From the NCBI GenBank assembly GCA_965120415.1, contig CBCPNA010000043.1, positions 1 to 12,694 of the forward strand: a stretch of DNA of 12,694 nt, in the 5' to 3' direction. This DNA comes from CBCPNA01 sp965120415. Its GTDB lineage: Bacteria > Bacillota > Clostridia > Lachnospirales > CAG-274. Shown here piece by piece: positions 1 through 6,238 of this stretch (the stretch's first letter is position 1; every line of letters starts with the position of its first letter). The notes under the pieces are model-generated. The model was given only the letters and a program-made list of their open reading frames with translations, ran no database searches and had not been told where the DNA came from. A program made the position numbers and the translations under genes.

Positions 1-2
1 AA

Positions 3-395
3 TTATCTGATGAATTAAATAAACCGGAAAATGCAGAATTAAAAGAGTATTTACAAAAATTAATTAAATGCTTAAAAGACATTTATAAGAATAAAGATGA
101 ACACGATTTAAATCTAGTAAAAACTCTGATAGACAGCGTAAGATTTATTTTTAAAGATAAAAGCTATGATTATGAAGAAGAAGTAAGAGCTATAAATATC
201 GTTCCTCTTATCGAACAAAATTTTGATGAAAAAATCAGCAGATTTTATTCAAATTTAAACATTGATTTAGATAAATGTACCGAAGAAATAATTTTAGGGT
301 GCAATTGTGAAAAAAAGGCAGAATTAGCTTCATATTTAAGATATAATAGCCCTAATTTACAAGTTACCGAATCTTTAAAAGTATATAAATTATAA
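3..395 (+). CDS. C-terminal part of a DUF2971-like protein (5' end outside window)
   Basis: An open frame enters from the left edge and ends at TAA 393-395, giving the last 130 residues of a protein whose start is not in the window. The visible part is charged and apparently soluble, with no membrane segment. Two stretches resemble the C-terminal half of DUF2971 proteins: an 'FKDKSYDYEEEVRAI' block (about residues 51-65 of the fragment), where the family has a conserved aromatic/E-E-R motif, and a closing 'EIILGCNC...' strand followed by a helix and a final 'SLKVYKL' strand. The molecular function of DUF2971 proteins is poorly known. Some occur near defence genes, but nothing visible here supports such a role. 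A perfect hairpin five bases after the stop ends the unit. The family call rests on motif resemblance only and the N-terminal half cannot be checked. Confidence 0.55.
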   Translation, partial: LSDELNKPENAELKEYLQKLIKCLKDIYKNKDEHDLNLVKTLIDSVRFIFKDKSYDYEEEVRAINIVPLIEQNFDEKISRFYSNLNIDLDKCTEEIILGCNCEKKAELASYLRYNSPNLQVTESLKVYKL

Positions 396-399
396 AAAT

Positions 400-426
400 A
401 ATATCCTCCATATATAGGAGGATATT
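400..426. terminator. Bidirectional hairpin between convergent genes
   Basis: Arms 400-409 (AATATCCTCC) and 417-426 (GGAGGATATT) pair perfectly over 10 bp around a 7-nt loop. It lies just after the stop of the plus-strand gene ending at 395 and downstream of the minus-strand gene ending at 460. Read on the minus strand, the stem is followed by ATTATTTTTA, a fair U-rich tail. On the plus strand the tail is weaker (GCTTTTATAA). It therefore probably ends the minus-strand transcript well and the plus-strand one moderately. Confidence 0.7.
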
Positions 427-459
427 GCTTTTATAAGCACTTTTATTAAAGGCATATCG

Positions 460-870
460 CTATACAATTTGTTTAAGTATAAGTGGTATTTGATTTGTTG
501 TTATAAGCTTTAAATCTAAAAAATTAAAAGCGTTTACAACCTCTTTTTCATCAATATCATATATATAAGCGATATTTTGCGGTGTATAAAAATAAGGTGT
601 GCCACATTCTAGCTCTCTTTTAAAAATTTTACAAATATAGCTATTTGCATTTAGCATTATTTCAAAAATGTTTTTATAATCAATTTTTTTAATATGTACC
701 CTTTTTAAAATATCTTTAAGCTCCTCTTCCGTAATTTCTAGCATTTCGCAAGTTTCCTTTATAGATAGCTCTCTCTTTTCTTTTAGCTTTATATCTATTT
801 CCTCTATTTTTGGCTTTATTGCGCTAATATATATATCCCATATTGGCTTATTACAAAAATCTTCTCCCAT
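460..870 (-). CDS. Unrecognised small protein with two helix-turn-helix-like segments
   Basis: A 136-residue protein of unknown function. The ATG at 870-868 is chosen because an AGGGGGG Shine-Dalgarno lies 8 nt upstream; the frame stays open to 960, but those earlier codons lack a ribosome binding site. There is no signal peptide or membrane segment. Two regions look like HTH or sigma-region-4-type helices: residues about 45-67 (LSIKETCEMLEITEEELKDIL) and about 92-114 (YFYTPQNIAYIYDIDEKEVVNAF). Each reads as helix, turn with an acidic 'ITEEE' or 'IDEKE', then second helix. A lysine/glutamate-rich helix (about 19-43) precedes them. On the minus strand a TATAAT lies at 912-907 but has no good -35. 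The gene diverges from the LysM-rho operon, so a DNA-binding or adaptor role is possible, though this is inference from weak patterns. Confidence 0.6.
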   Translation of the reverse strand: MGEDFCNKPIWDIYISAIKPKIEEIDIKLKEKRELSIKETCEMLEITEEELKDILKRVHIKKIDYKNIFEIMLNANSYICKIFKRELECGTPYFYTPQNIAYIYDIDEKEVVNAFNFLDLKLITTNQIPLILKQIV

Positions 871-995
871 ACTTATTACCCCCCTAAGCTTACATTTTAT
901 ATTTATATTATAAAAAATAATTTGTACTTTTGCTATGCATAAATGTTGGTAATTTAACAATATTTTGTTTATTATTTTACAATTTTAAATTTTTA

Positions 996-1023
996 TTGAC
1001 TTTTTTTTTAAATAGTTTAAAAT
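996..1023 (+). promoter_or_regulatory. Candidate sigma-A promoter for the LysM-rho operon
   Basis: TTGACT at 996-1001 and TAAAAT at 1018-1023 are separated by 16 nt. They sit about 35 nt before the LysM gene's start codon, and a strong AAGGAGG at 1044-1050 lies between. The position and -35 match are good, the spacer is one base short, and the -10 differs from the consensus by one base. Confidence 0.55.
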
Positions 1024-1056
1024 TAAATATAACGACATATTTTAAGGAGGCAGGTT

Positions 1057-1878
1057 ATGTCAAAAAAAGACAATGATATAAATGATATAGACAAAACTTT
1101 AGAAAATATTACAAAAAACCTTTTCAAAAAGACTCTAGAAGAAGAAAAACTTCAAAATTCTTCTTTAGATAACGAAAGTATTAACCAAAATAGTATTAAT
1201 AGTATTAATAATACTATTTTTTACCATAACCCTAAAAATGATGATACTTATACAAATAATAATATAGATATAGATACAGATACAAGCATAAATACAACTA
1301 TTAATAATACAGATACAAGCAATAATTTTTTTGAAAAACTAGATGAAGAAGATGAAGAAGATAGTGAATCTAGGCCACCTATTTTAAAAATTTTAAATAT
1401 TTCTGTTATTTTAATACTTATTATTTCAATAATAATTTTAACTATAAGCTTAAAATCATTAAAAGAAGATTTAAATACATTGAAAATTGAGCTAGATAAT
1501 AAAGAAGTATTATTAAATGAAAGTATATTAAATTCCTCAAATCTAGCTACAGATATAGTAGATACAACAGATACAATAGATACAACAATTACAACAGAAC
1601 TTATAGAAACAACTACAGAGGCTACAACACAAGCTACTACAGCTACTACAGAGGCTACAACACAGACTACTACAGCTACTACACAAACAGCTACAACAAA
1701 TAGTAATAATACCACTACTACTGAATATACTATACAAGAGGGCGATAATTTATGGAAGATAAGCATATCAGTATACGGCAGTGGAGAATATTATCAAAAA
1801 ATTTTGGATGCAAATAATATGACAGAAGATGATATGCTAATCCCTGGAGAAACGTTAATAATACCAGCAATTGATTAG
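1057..1878 (+). CDS. Single-pass membrane protein with Thr-rich linker and C-terminal LysM domain
   Basis: A 273-residue protein, probably anchored in the cytoplasmic membrane with its C-terminus outside on peptidoglycan. Residues 1-108 are hydrophilic, Asn/Asp/Thr-rich and end in an acidic cluster (EKLDEEDEEDSES, about 93-105). Residues 110-131 form one hydrophobic helix. About 132-158 look like a short coiled coil. About 170-222 are an extended Thr-rich spacer containing an 11-residue repeat. A LysM domain follows (about 224-270: YTIQEGDNLWKIS...YGSGEYY...ANN...LIPGETLIIP), which in known families binds GlcNAc-containing glycan. The start follows AAGGAGG with a 6-nt spacer. There is no cleavable signal or catalytic domain, so it resembles LysM wall-anchoring proteins rather than hydrolases. 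The stop overlaps the ribosome binding site of rho, so the two genes share an operon. The biological role is unknown. Confidence 0.85.
   Translation: MSKKDNDINDIDKTLENITKNLFKKTLEEEKLQNSSLDNESINQNSINSINNTIFYHNPKNDDTYTNNNIDIDTDTSINTTINNTDTSNNFFEKLDEEDEEDSESRPPILKILNISVILILIISIIILTISLKSLKEDLNTLKIELDNKEVLLNESILNSSNLATDIVDTTDTIDTTITTELIETTTEATTQATTATTEATTQTTTATTQTATTNSNNTTTTEYTIQEGDNLWKISISVYGSGEYYQKILDANNMTEDDMLIPGETLIIPAID
1618..1683 (+). repeat. 33-bp tandem repeat (two copies) in the Thr-rich linker
   Basis: Copies at 1618-1650 and 1651-1683 differ at two adjacent positions and each encode an 11-residue E-A-T-T-Q-(A/T)-T-T-A-T-T unit. Diverged partial units flank them. In-frame copy change would lengthen or shorten the spacer between membrane and LysM domain without breaking the gene. 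Confidence 0.85.
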
Positions 1879-1887
1879 GAGGAAAGG

Positions 1888-3153
1888 ATGGATTATAATA
1901 ATTTAACTTTAAAACAACTCAAACAGATACTAGCAGAACAAGGTATTAAATCCATATCAAAATATAAAAAACAAGAGCTTATAAATATTTTAAAAGACAT
2001 AAACAATAAAAACAAAACTTTAGAAGAAGATACAACAATAGGGCAAGGGGTGCTTGAAGTTTTGCCTGAAGGTTATGGTTTTTTGCGTGGAGCAAATTTT
2101 TCTTCTTCTTCCTCTGATATTTATGTTTCTAGCTCTTTAATAAAAAAGTTTAATCTAAAAACTGGCGATTACATAATAGGTAATGCTAAAAAAAATAAAG
2201 ATGCAGAAAAGTTTTCTGCTTTATTATTTATAAATTCTATCAACGGCGACCCTTTTTCTATAGCTATAAAAAGAACAAACTTTGAAAAATTAACCCCTAT
2301 ATATCCTTTAGAAAAAATAACGCTCGAATTTGAAAATGCTCCTATTTCATCAAGAATAATAGATATAATATGCCCTTTAGGGCGTGGGCAACGTGGTATA
2401 ATTGTTGCTCCTCCTAAAACAGGCAAAACAACTTTATTAAAATCTATTGCTAATTCTATTACAAAAAATCATCAAGATATCCATCTTTTAGTCTTACTAA
2501 TAGATGAACGCCCAGAAGAGGTTACGGATATTAAAAGATCTATCGAAGGCAAAAATACAGATGTTATTTATTCTACATTTGATGAACAACCAGAACATCA
2601 TAGAAAGATTTCTGAAATTGTGCTAGAAAGGGCAAAAAGAATTGCAGAAGCAGGCAAGCATGCTGTTATCCTTTTAGATAGTATAACTAGGCTCGCAAGG
2701 ACATATAACCTAATAACCCCTTATAGTGGGCGCACCCTTAGCGGTGGACTTGACCCAGCGACTTTATATATGCCCAAAAAATTTTTTGGCGCAGCAAGAA
2801 ATATAGAAAACGGTGGTAGCCTTACTATTATTGCAACTGCTTTAATAGATACAGGCAACAAAATGGACGATATTATTTTTGAAGAGTTTAAAGGCACCGG
2901 CAATATGGAGCTTGTTTTAAATAGAAAGCTAGCAGAAAAAAGAGTTTTTCCGGCTATTGATATTACAAAATCTAGCACTAGAAAAGAAGAGCTGCTTTTA
3001 AGCCAAAAATTTTTAGATGCGTCATTTTATATTAGAAAATTGTTAGAAAATAATAGCGCTAAAGCTTTAGACATGACTCAAAAAATTATAAACTGTATGC
3101 AAAATACAAAAAATAACAATGAATTTATTAAAGCATTAAAAAAACTAAAATAA
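1888..3153 (+). CDS. rho: Transcription termination factor Rho
   Basis: Rho is the hexameric RNA-dependent ATPase that loads on nascent RNA and dissociates RNA polymerase. The 421-residue protein has all expected parts: a Rho-N helical domain (about 1-42), an OB/cold-shock RNA-binding fold (about 50-125, with EGYGFLRG and DIYVS), and the RecA-like ATPase (about 155-400). Walker A is APPKTGKTT at 174-182. The catalytic glutamate lies in LIDERPEEV (E207), and the Walker B aspartate in LLDSITRLAR (D264). The secondary RNA-binding loops are SGGLDP (285-290) and KGTGN (335-339), and the arginine-finger region is NRKLAEKR (345-352). Length is normal for a Rho without a large insertion between Rho-N and the OB fold. 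ATG lies 9 nt after the LysM stop, whose TAG opens the TAGGAGG ribosome binding site. No key residue is missing. Confidence 0.98.
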   Translation: MDYNNLTLKQLKQILAEQGIKSISKYKKQELINILKDINNKNKTLEEDTTIGQGVLEVLPEGYGFLRGANFSSSSSDIYVSSSLIKKFNLKTGDYIIGNAKKNKDAEKFSALLFINSINGDPFSIAIKRTNFEKLTPIYPLEKITLEFENAPISSRIIDIICPLGRGQRGIIVAPPKTGKTTLLKSIANSITKNHQDIHLLVLLIDERPEEVTDIKRSIEGKNTDVIYSTFDEQPEHHRKISEIVLERAKRIAEAGKHAVILLDSITRLARTYNLITPYSGRTLSGGLDPATLYMPKKFFGAARNIENGGSLTIIATALIDTGNKMDDIIFEEFKGTGNMELVLNRKLAEKRVFPAIDITKSSTRKEELLLSQKFLDASFYIRKLLENNSAKALDMTQKIINCMQNTKNNNEFIKALKKLK

Positions 3154-3186
3154 AAAGATAAGAAATTTAATCTTATCTTTTTTTAT
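3152..3186. terminator. Bidirectional intrinsic terminator between rho and thiZ
   Basis: A 12-bp stem (3152-3163 with 3171-3182) around a 7-nt loop, with a core of AAGATAAGA / TCTTATCTT. It starts inside the rho stop codon and runs into TTTTTTT on the plus strand. On the minus strand it is followed by a T-rich tail derived from AAACTAAAATAAAAA. It lies 7 nt past the end of the convergent thiZ gene and can serve both units. Confidence 0.85.
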
Positions 3187-3192
3187 ATACTT

Positions 3193-3894
3193 TTATATAA
3201 GCTTTATTATTTTATTATAATATTCTTCTTTTTTTTCATTTCTTTTGTTTTTATCTATATTTAAAGAATATACTATAGTTTTATTTATTACAAAAATCTT
3301 ATCTGATAAAAGTATCGCTTCGTTTATATCATGTGTTATAAAAATTATTGTATTTTCTCTTTTTTCTATAATCTCTTTTATCCATATGTATATATAATGT
3401 TTTGTTATGCTATCTAGGGCAGAAAAAGGTTCGTCCAAAAGCATTATATCTCCTTTTTTTAAATACGCACGCAAAAAAGCTACTTTTTGCTTTAGCCCTC
3501 CTGAAAGCTGGTTAGGATATTTATTTAAATGCTCATTAAGCTCAAAATCTTTTAAAAGAGGGGTTATTATATCTTTTATTTTTTGTTTATCCATCTTTTT
3601 TAAAAAAAGAGGTAACTCTATATTTTTTAAAACAGTCATATGCTCTAGCAAAAGGGGCTTTTGCATCATATAGCTTATATTTTTTTTTGCATTTGTTATA
3701 TCTTTTTTATTTAATAAAATTTTACCCTCTGTTGGCTTTTCAAAACCTGCTAATAGATTAAATAAAGTAGTTTTACCTGCCCCACTTTTGCCAACAAAAG
3801 ATACAATATCGCCTTTTTTTAAAGCAAAATTTATATTTTCAAGCACTATTTTATCTTTATAAACTTTTTTAAAATCTATAACTTCATAATACAT
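3193..3894 (-). CDS. thiZ: ABC transporter ATPase of the thiamine-precursor uptake system (ThiZ-like)
   Basis: A 233-residue cytoplasmic ATPase that energises the import permease encoded two genes upstream. Walker A is GKSGAGKT (35-42), the Q-loop glutamine is in SYMMQKP (Q78), the signature is LSGGLKQKVAFLRA (130-143), and Walker B is IMLLDEPFSALD (150-161) with D-loop. The switch histidine is in FITHD (H188). The signature has Leu where many importers have Gln or Met after LSGG. The architecture fits the nitrate/taurine/pyrimidine family of ATPases. ATG lies 8 nt after the stop of the binding-protein gene, and that TAG is part of the TTAGGAG ribosome binding site. Function as ThiZ is inferred from the operon: TPP riboswitch, thiamine-binding protein and NMT1/THI5-like binding protein. 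The domain assignment is certain; the substrate assignment comes from context. Confidence 0.9.
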   Translation of the reverse strand: MYYEVIDFKKVYKDKIVLENINFALKKGDIVSFVGKSGAGKTTLFNLLAGFEKPTEGKILLNKKDITNAKKNISYMMQKPLLLEHMTVLKNIELPLFLKKMDKQKIKDIITPLLKDFELNEHLNKYPNQLSGGLKQKVAFLRAYLKKGDIMLLDEPFSALDSITKHYIYIWIKEIIEKRENTIIFITHDINEAILLSDKIFVINKTIVYSLNIDKNKRNEKKEEYYNKIIKLI

Positions 3895-3902
3895 AAAAAC
3901 TC

Positions 3903-4901
3903 CTAATCTTCTAAATACAAATTTGTAAAACCAAACCCTGTAATATCGTTTTGTATTAGCCCTTTTTCATAAAGCCAGCTAAAAAATAAATTCCATCTTT
4001 CTTCATCTATATAGCCCCATCTTTCTTCATCTTTTTTGTATTCTTCATTTAAAAACTTTTGACTTTCTATAAGCATTTCTAAATCATATTCTGGAGCATA
4101 TTTATATAAAATTTCTGCTGCCTCTTCTGGGTTTTCTATAGCATATTCATACCCTTCTTTTGTTGCCTTTAAAAAATCTTTTACTAGGCTCTCATTTTCT
4201 GCTAAAAAATCATTATTAGCAATAATAATAGGGGTATAAAAATCTAAAGCGGTTTCATAATCAGCAATTTTTAAAAAGTTGTATTCTATATTCGCTACTT
4301 TTGCTTTCATAGCGTCCCATCCTTCAAAAACATAAACAGCGTCAACATTTGTCTGTAATGCAGAAATAGCGTCTGTTACAGTGCTGTAATATAAATTAAC
4401 TTTTTCAAAATCAGCATTTTCATTTTCCATAACTTGCTTTAATATCGCTAGCTCTACTTCTTCTCCAGAAGTTGCATAAGTTTTATTTTCTAAATCTTTA
4501 AAAGATGTTATATTATTTTGCTTTAGAGACATAAGCCCAGCTGTATTATGCTGGATAACAGCAGCTACAGCTGTTATAGGCATATCCGGGCTGTTGTCTA
4601 AAGCCATAGCAAGGCTATCTTGAAAAGATATAGCCAAATCAGCCTTACCAGCTGCTACTAAAGCTATAGTTGATTGTTCAGATGGGTTTAATATTTGTAT
4701 ATCTATATTATATTTTTCATAAAAGCCCATTTCTTTTGCTACATATATACCCGTATGATTTGTATTAGGGAGCCAATCTAGCATAAAAGTTACTTTTTGA
4801 TTTGTTTGTTCATTATTGCTATTTAAATCACAACCAGTTAATAAAAATATTAAGCTAAATATCAAGCTAAATGTTAAAAAAATTTTACATATGTACTTCA
4901 T
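3903..4901 (-). CDS. thiY: NMT1/THI5-like lipoprotein, pyrimidine-precursor binding (ThiY-like)
   Basis: A 332-residue substrate-binding lipoprotein of an ABC importer. The N-terminus has a lysine, a hydrophobic stretch and the lipobox L-T-G-C, so processing would leave lipidated C24 outside the membrane. The mature part starts KVTFMLDWLPNTNHTGIYVAKEMGFYEKY (about 36-64), the hallmark opening of the NMT1/THI5 family. FQDSLA (about 93-98) and SGEEVEL (about 145-151) follow in ligand-lobe positions. ThiY of bacilli binds formylaminopyrimidine, a thiamine breakdown product that is salvaged to HMP; related proteins bind other pyrimidines. DEERW occurs twice, eight residues apart (291-295 and 299-303), reflecting a 16-bp direct repeat in the DNA (3993-4008 and 4017-4032). 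TTAGGAGG precedes the ATG by 5 nt. Exact ligand is inferred. Confidence 0.92.
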   Translation of the reverse strand: MKYICKIFLTFSLIFSLIFLLTGCDLNSNNEQTNQKVTFMLDWLPNTNHTGIYVAKEMGFYEKYNIDIQILNPSEQSTIALVAAGKADLAISFQDSLAMALDNSPDMPITAVAAVIQHNTAGLMSLKQNNITSFKDLENKTYATSGEEVELAILKQVMENENADFEKVNLYYSTVTDAISALQTNVDAVYVFEGWDAMKAKVANIEYNFLKIADYETALDFYTPIIIANNDFLAENESLVKDFLKATKEGYEYAIENPEEAAEILYKYAPEYDLEMLIESQKFLNEEYKKDEERWGYIDEERWNLFFSWLYEKGLIQNDITGFGFTNLYLED

Positions 4902-4913
4902 ATAACCTCCTAA

Positions 4914-5672
4914 TTAATTTTTCCAATAAACGGCTTTATTTTCTAAAAATTTTATAAACTGTACAAACAATATGCTAAGCAGACTTATTAAAATAATGCT
5001 AGCAAACATTTTATCAAATGCATAAGCATTTTTTACCCTTATCATATATACTCCTAGCCCTTTTTCTCCCCCTAGCCATTCAGATACAACAGCAGCAGAT
5101 ATGCAATAAGATGCCGCTATTTTTAAGCCAGAAAAAAAGCTTTTTAAAGAATAAGGTATTTTTAATAAAAATAATATTTTAAAATAAGACGCATCTAACG
5201 ACTTCATAAATATTATTATATCTTTATCTATATTTTTAAATCCTGTTAAAATACTTATTGTTAAAGGAAAAAAGCAAGTTAAAAATATCAAAAATATTTT
5301 GGGCATTAAGCCAAACCCAAATATTAATATTATTAAAGGGGCTATAGCTATAGTCGGTACAGATTGTGTTAAAACAATTAAAGGATATACCGTTTTTTCA
5401 AAAAATTTAAATCTATCCATTAATATAGCTATAAAAAAGCTTATAACAATACTTATAACAAGCCCTAAAAAAGCCTCTATAATAGTTACCCATAAATGGC
5501 TTATTATTAAATAAAAATCTGAAAAAAACGCTTTTATAACATCTATAGGCGACGGTAATATAAAGCTCGGCACAATATTTAAAGCAGTAACTATATACCA
5601 TATAGCTATTATTATAAATATTAATAAATATGCTGTTATTTTATTTTTTATTGTATTTATTAGTTTTTTCAT
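4914..5672 (-). CDS. thiX: ABC transporter permease of the thiamine-precursor system (ThiX-like)
   Basis: A 252-residue integral membrane protein of the BPD_transp_1 type with about six hydrophobic segments (roughly 13-30, 64-85, 96-118, 122-142, 187-205, 222-243). The cytoplasmic EAA-like coupling loop that docks on the ATPase is seen at about 157-185 (KSLDASYFKILFLLKIPYSLKSFFSGLK). The sequence SPIDVIKAF after the first helix and SEWLGGEKGLGVYM after the loop are typical of SsuC/TauC/ThiX permeases. The ATG overlaps the 3' end of the preceding gene by 32 nt. AAGGAG lies 12 nt upstream inside that gene, a long spacer, so translation is probably coupled. It is followed 12 nt later by thiY. 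Substrate identity comes from the operon, not from the permease sequence. Confidence 0.9.
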   Translation of the reverse strand: MKKLINTIKNKITAYLLIFIIIAIWYIVTALNIVPSFILPSPIDVIKAFFSDFYLIISHLWVTIIEAFLGLVISIVISFFIAILMDRFKFFEKTVYPLIVLTQSVPTIAIAPLIILIFGFGLMPKIFLIFLTCFFPLTISILTGFKNIDKDIIIFMKSLDASYFKILFLLKIPYSLKSFFSGLKIAASYCISAAVVSEWLGGEKGLGVYMIRVKNAYAFDKMFASIILISLLSILFVQFIKFLENKAVYWKN

Positions 5673-5946
5673 GAATAGTTAATACTCCTTTTGGGCTGTA
5701 GGCTATTTTTATATAAGATAATATATCTTCTGCCCCTTCTTTATTTGCCAAAATAAGGCACTCTTTTAATAACATTAGTATATCATCTAGCCCCCCTTCT
5801 ACAACTGTTTCAAAAGGACATACTATAGCATTTAGCCCTTTTGATTTAATATGATTTATAACTTTGTCTATAATCATTAAGTTTTGTTCTTTATCCATTT
5901 TTGGCAAAATTTGTATTGCCATACTTGCCTCAAAAAAGTTATCCAT
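5641..5946 (-). CDS. Small thiamine-binding protein, MTH1187/YkoF (DUF77) family
   Basis: A 101-residue soluble protein, first gene of the TPP-controlled operon. It matches the MTH1187/YkoF-like fold: an opening strand EASMAIQILPK (about 6-16), helix VINHIKSKGL (29-38), strand-turn IVCPFETVVEGGLDDIL (41-57), helix, and strand IKIAYSPKGVLTIHEKTNKY (79-98). Family members bind thiamine or related ligands, and this gene often accompanies thiamine-precursor ABC systems in clostridia. ATG 5946-5944 is chosen because AGGAGG stands 4 nt before it. An in-frame ATG at 5979 lies against the riboswitch terminator and has no ribosome binding site. The gene overlaps the permease start. It may deliver, buffer or sense the imported compound in the cytoplasm; which of these is not shown by sequence. 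Confidence 0.85.
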   Translation of the reverse strand: MDNFFEASMAIQILPKMDKEQNLMIIDKVINHIKSKGLNAIVCPFETVVEGGLDDILMLLKECLILANKEGAEDILSYIKIAYSPKGVLTIHEKTNKYNKK

Positions 5947-5979
5947 ATATCCTCCTAATATAAAATTATATTTAAACAT

Positions 5980-6010
5980 AAAAAAAATACAACGGAAGCT
6001 CCTTTGTATT
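5980..6010 (-). terminator. Riboswitch expression-platform terminator
   Basis: Read on the minus strand, AATACAA (6010-6004) pairs with TTGTATT (5992-5986), and GGA-GCT-TCC extends the stem past one A/G mismatch. Eight U residues (5987-5980) follow. It sits between the TPP aptamer and the first gene, so it is the intrinsic terminator that cuts off the operon when TPP is bound. The GGAAG at the 3' end of the aptamer can pair with CTTCC inside this hairpin and its TTTTG with CAAA, giving a plausible antiterminator. Confidence 0.85.
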
Positions 6011-6030
6011 TATAAATTTTAATATAAAAA

Positions 6031-6117
6031 CAAAAACTTCCTACGCTAGCATTATCTAGTTCAGGTATGAGGGTTAAACAAAAGTTTTCTCAGCTTACAA
6101 AAGCACCCCTGTTTTAC
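6031..6117 (-). promoter_or_regulatory. TPP riboswitch aptamer (thi box)
   Basis: All the conserved parts of the thiamine pyrophosphate aptamer are present on the minus strand: GGGGTGC (6109-6103), CTGAGA (6093-6088), and the pyrophosphate/pyrimidine sensor block ACCTGAACTAGATAATGC (6066-6049), followed by TAGCGTAGGAAGT. P1 is closed by AAAAC (6115-6111) with GTTTT (6037-6033). The TPP-bound aptamer would sequester the 3' strand of P1 and let the downstream terminator form, switching the transporter operon off. Confidence 0.97.
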
Positions 6118-6121
6118 AACC

Positions 6122-6149
6122 ATTATACCATACAAAAAATATATATCAA
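6122..6149 (-). promoter_or_regulatory. Sigma-A promoter of the riboswitch-controlled thi operon
   Basis: On the minus strand, TTGATA (6149-6144) and a perfect TATAAT (6127-6122) are separated by 16 nt. The start point expected about 7 nt downstream falls near 6117-6115, which is the first base of aptamer stem P1, so the RNA begins almost directly with the riboswitch. Confidence 0.85.
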
Positions 6150-6153
6150 GTCC

Positions 6154-6196
6154 TAATTATTATTTTTAAATAATTTTGAATAAAAAATAATAATTA
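6154..6196. repeat. Perfect 14-bp A/T inverted repeat in the thi-spoVA intergenic region
   Basis: TAATTATTATTTTT (6154-6167) and its exact complement AAAAATAATAATTA (6183-6196) flank a 15-nt spacer. It lies between the -35 of the thi promoter and the start of spoVAA, where no transcript from either operon is expected to pass, so a terminator role is unlikely. It may be a protein-binding site, or a chance product of the extreme A+T content. Confidence 0.6.
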
Positions 6197-6238
6197 ACAA
6201 AAAATAAAATTAGTCATTTTAATTATGAAGGTGATAAA

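Noticed and set aside
1618..1683. Tandem 33-bp repeats as a possible CRISPR array
   Set aside because: The copies are directly adjacent without spacers, are in frame and code for a Thr-rich linker.
1248..1766. Long open frames antisense to the LysM gene, giving Val/Ser/Cys-rich translations
   Set aside because: They are mirror images of the biased Thr/Asn codons of the real gene, with no ribosome binding site and improbable composition.
5947..5979. Upstream ATG at 5979 as start of the small thiamine-binding protein
   Set aside because: It touches the terminator's U-run and lacks a ribosome binding site, while AGGAGG precedes the ATG at 5946.
6121..6127. CATTATA as a second sigma-G-like -10 for spoVAA
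   Set aside because: It is the complement of the thi TATAAT and has no -35 on the plus strand.
6215..6221. CATTTTA resembling a sigma-G -10 element before spoVAA
   Set aside because: The matching -35 position (about 6192-6196) is poor, and the implied start site is practically at the Shine-Dalgarno.
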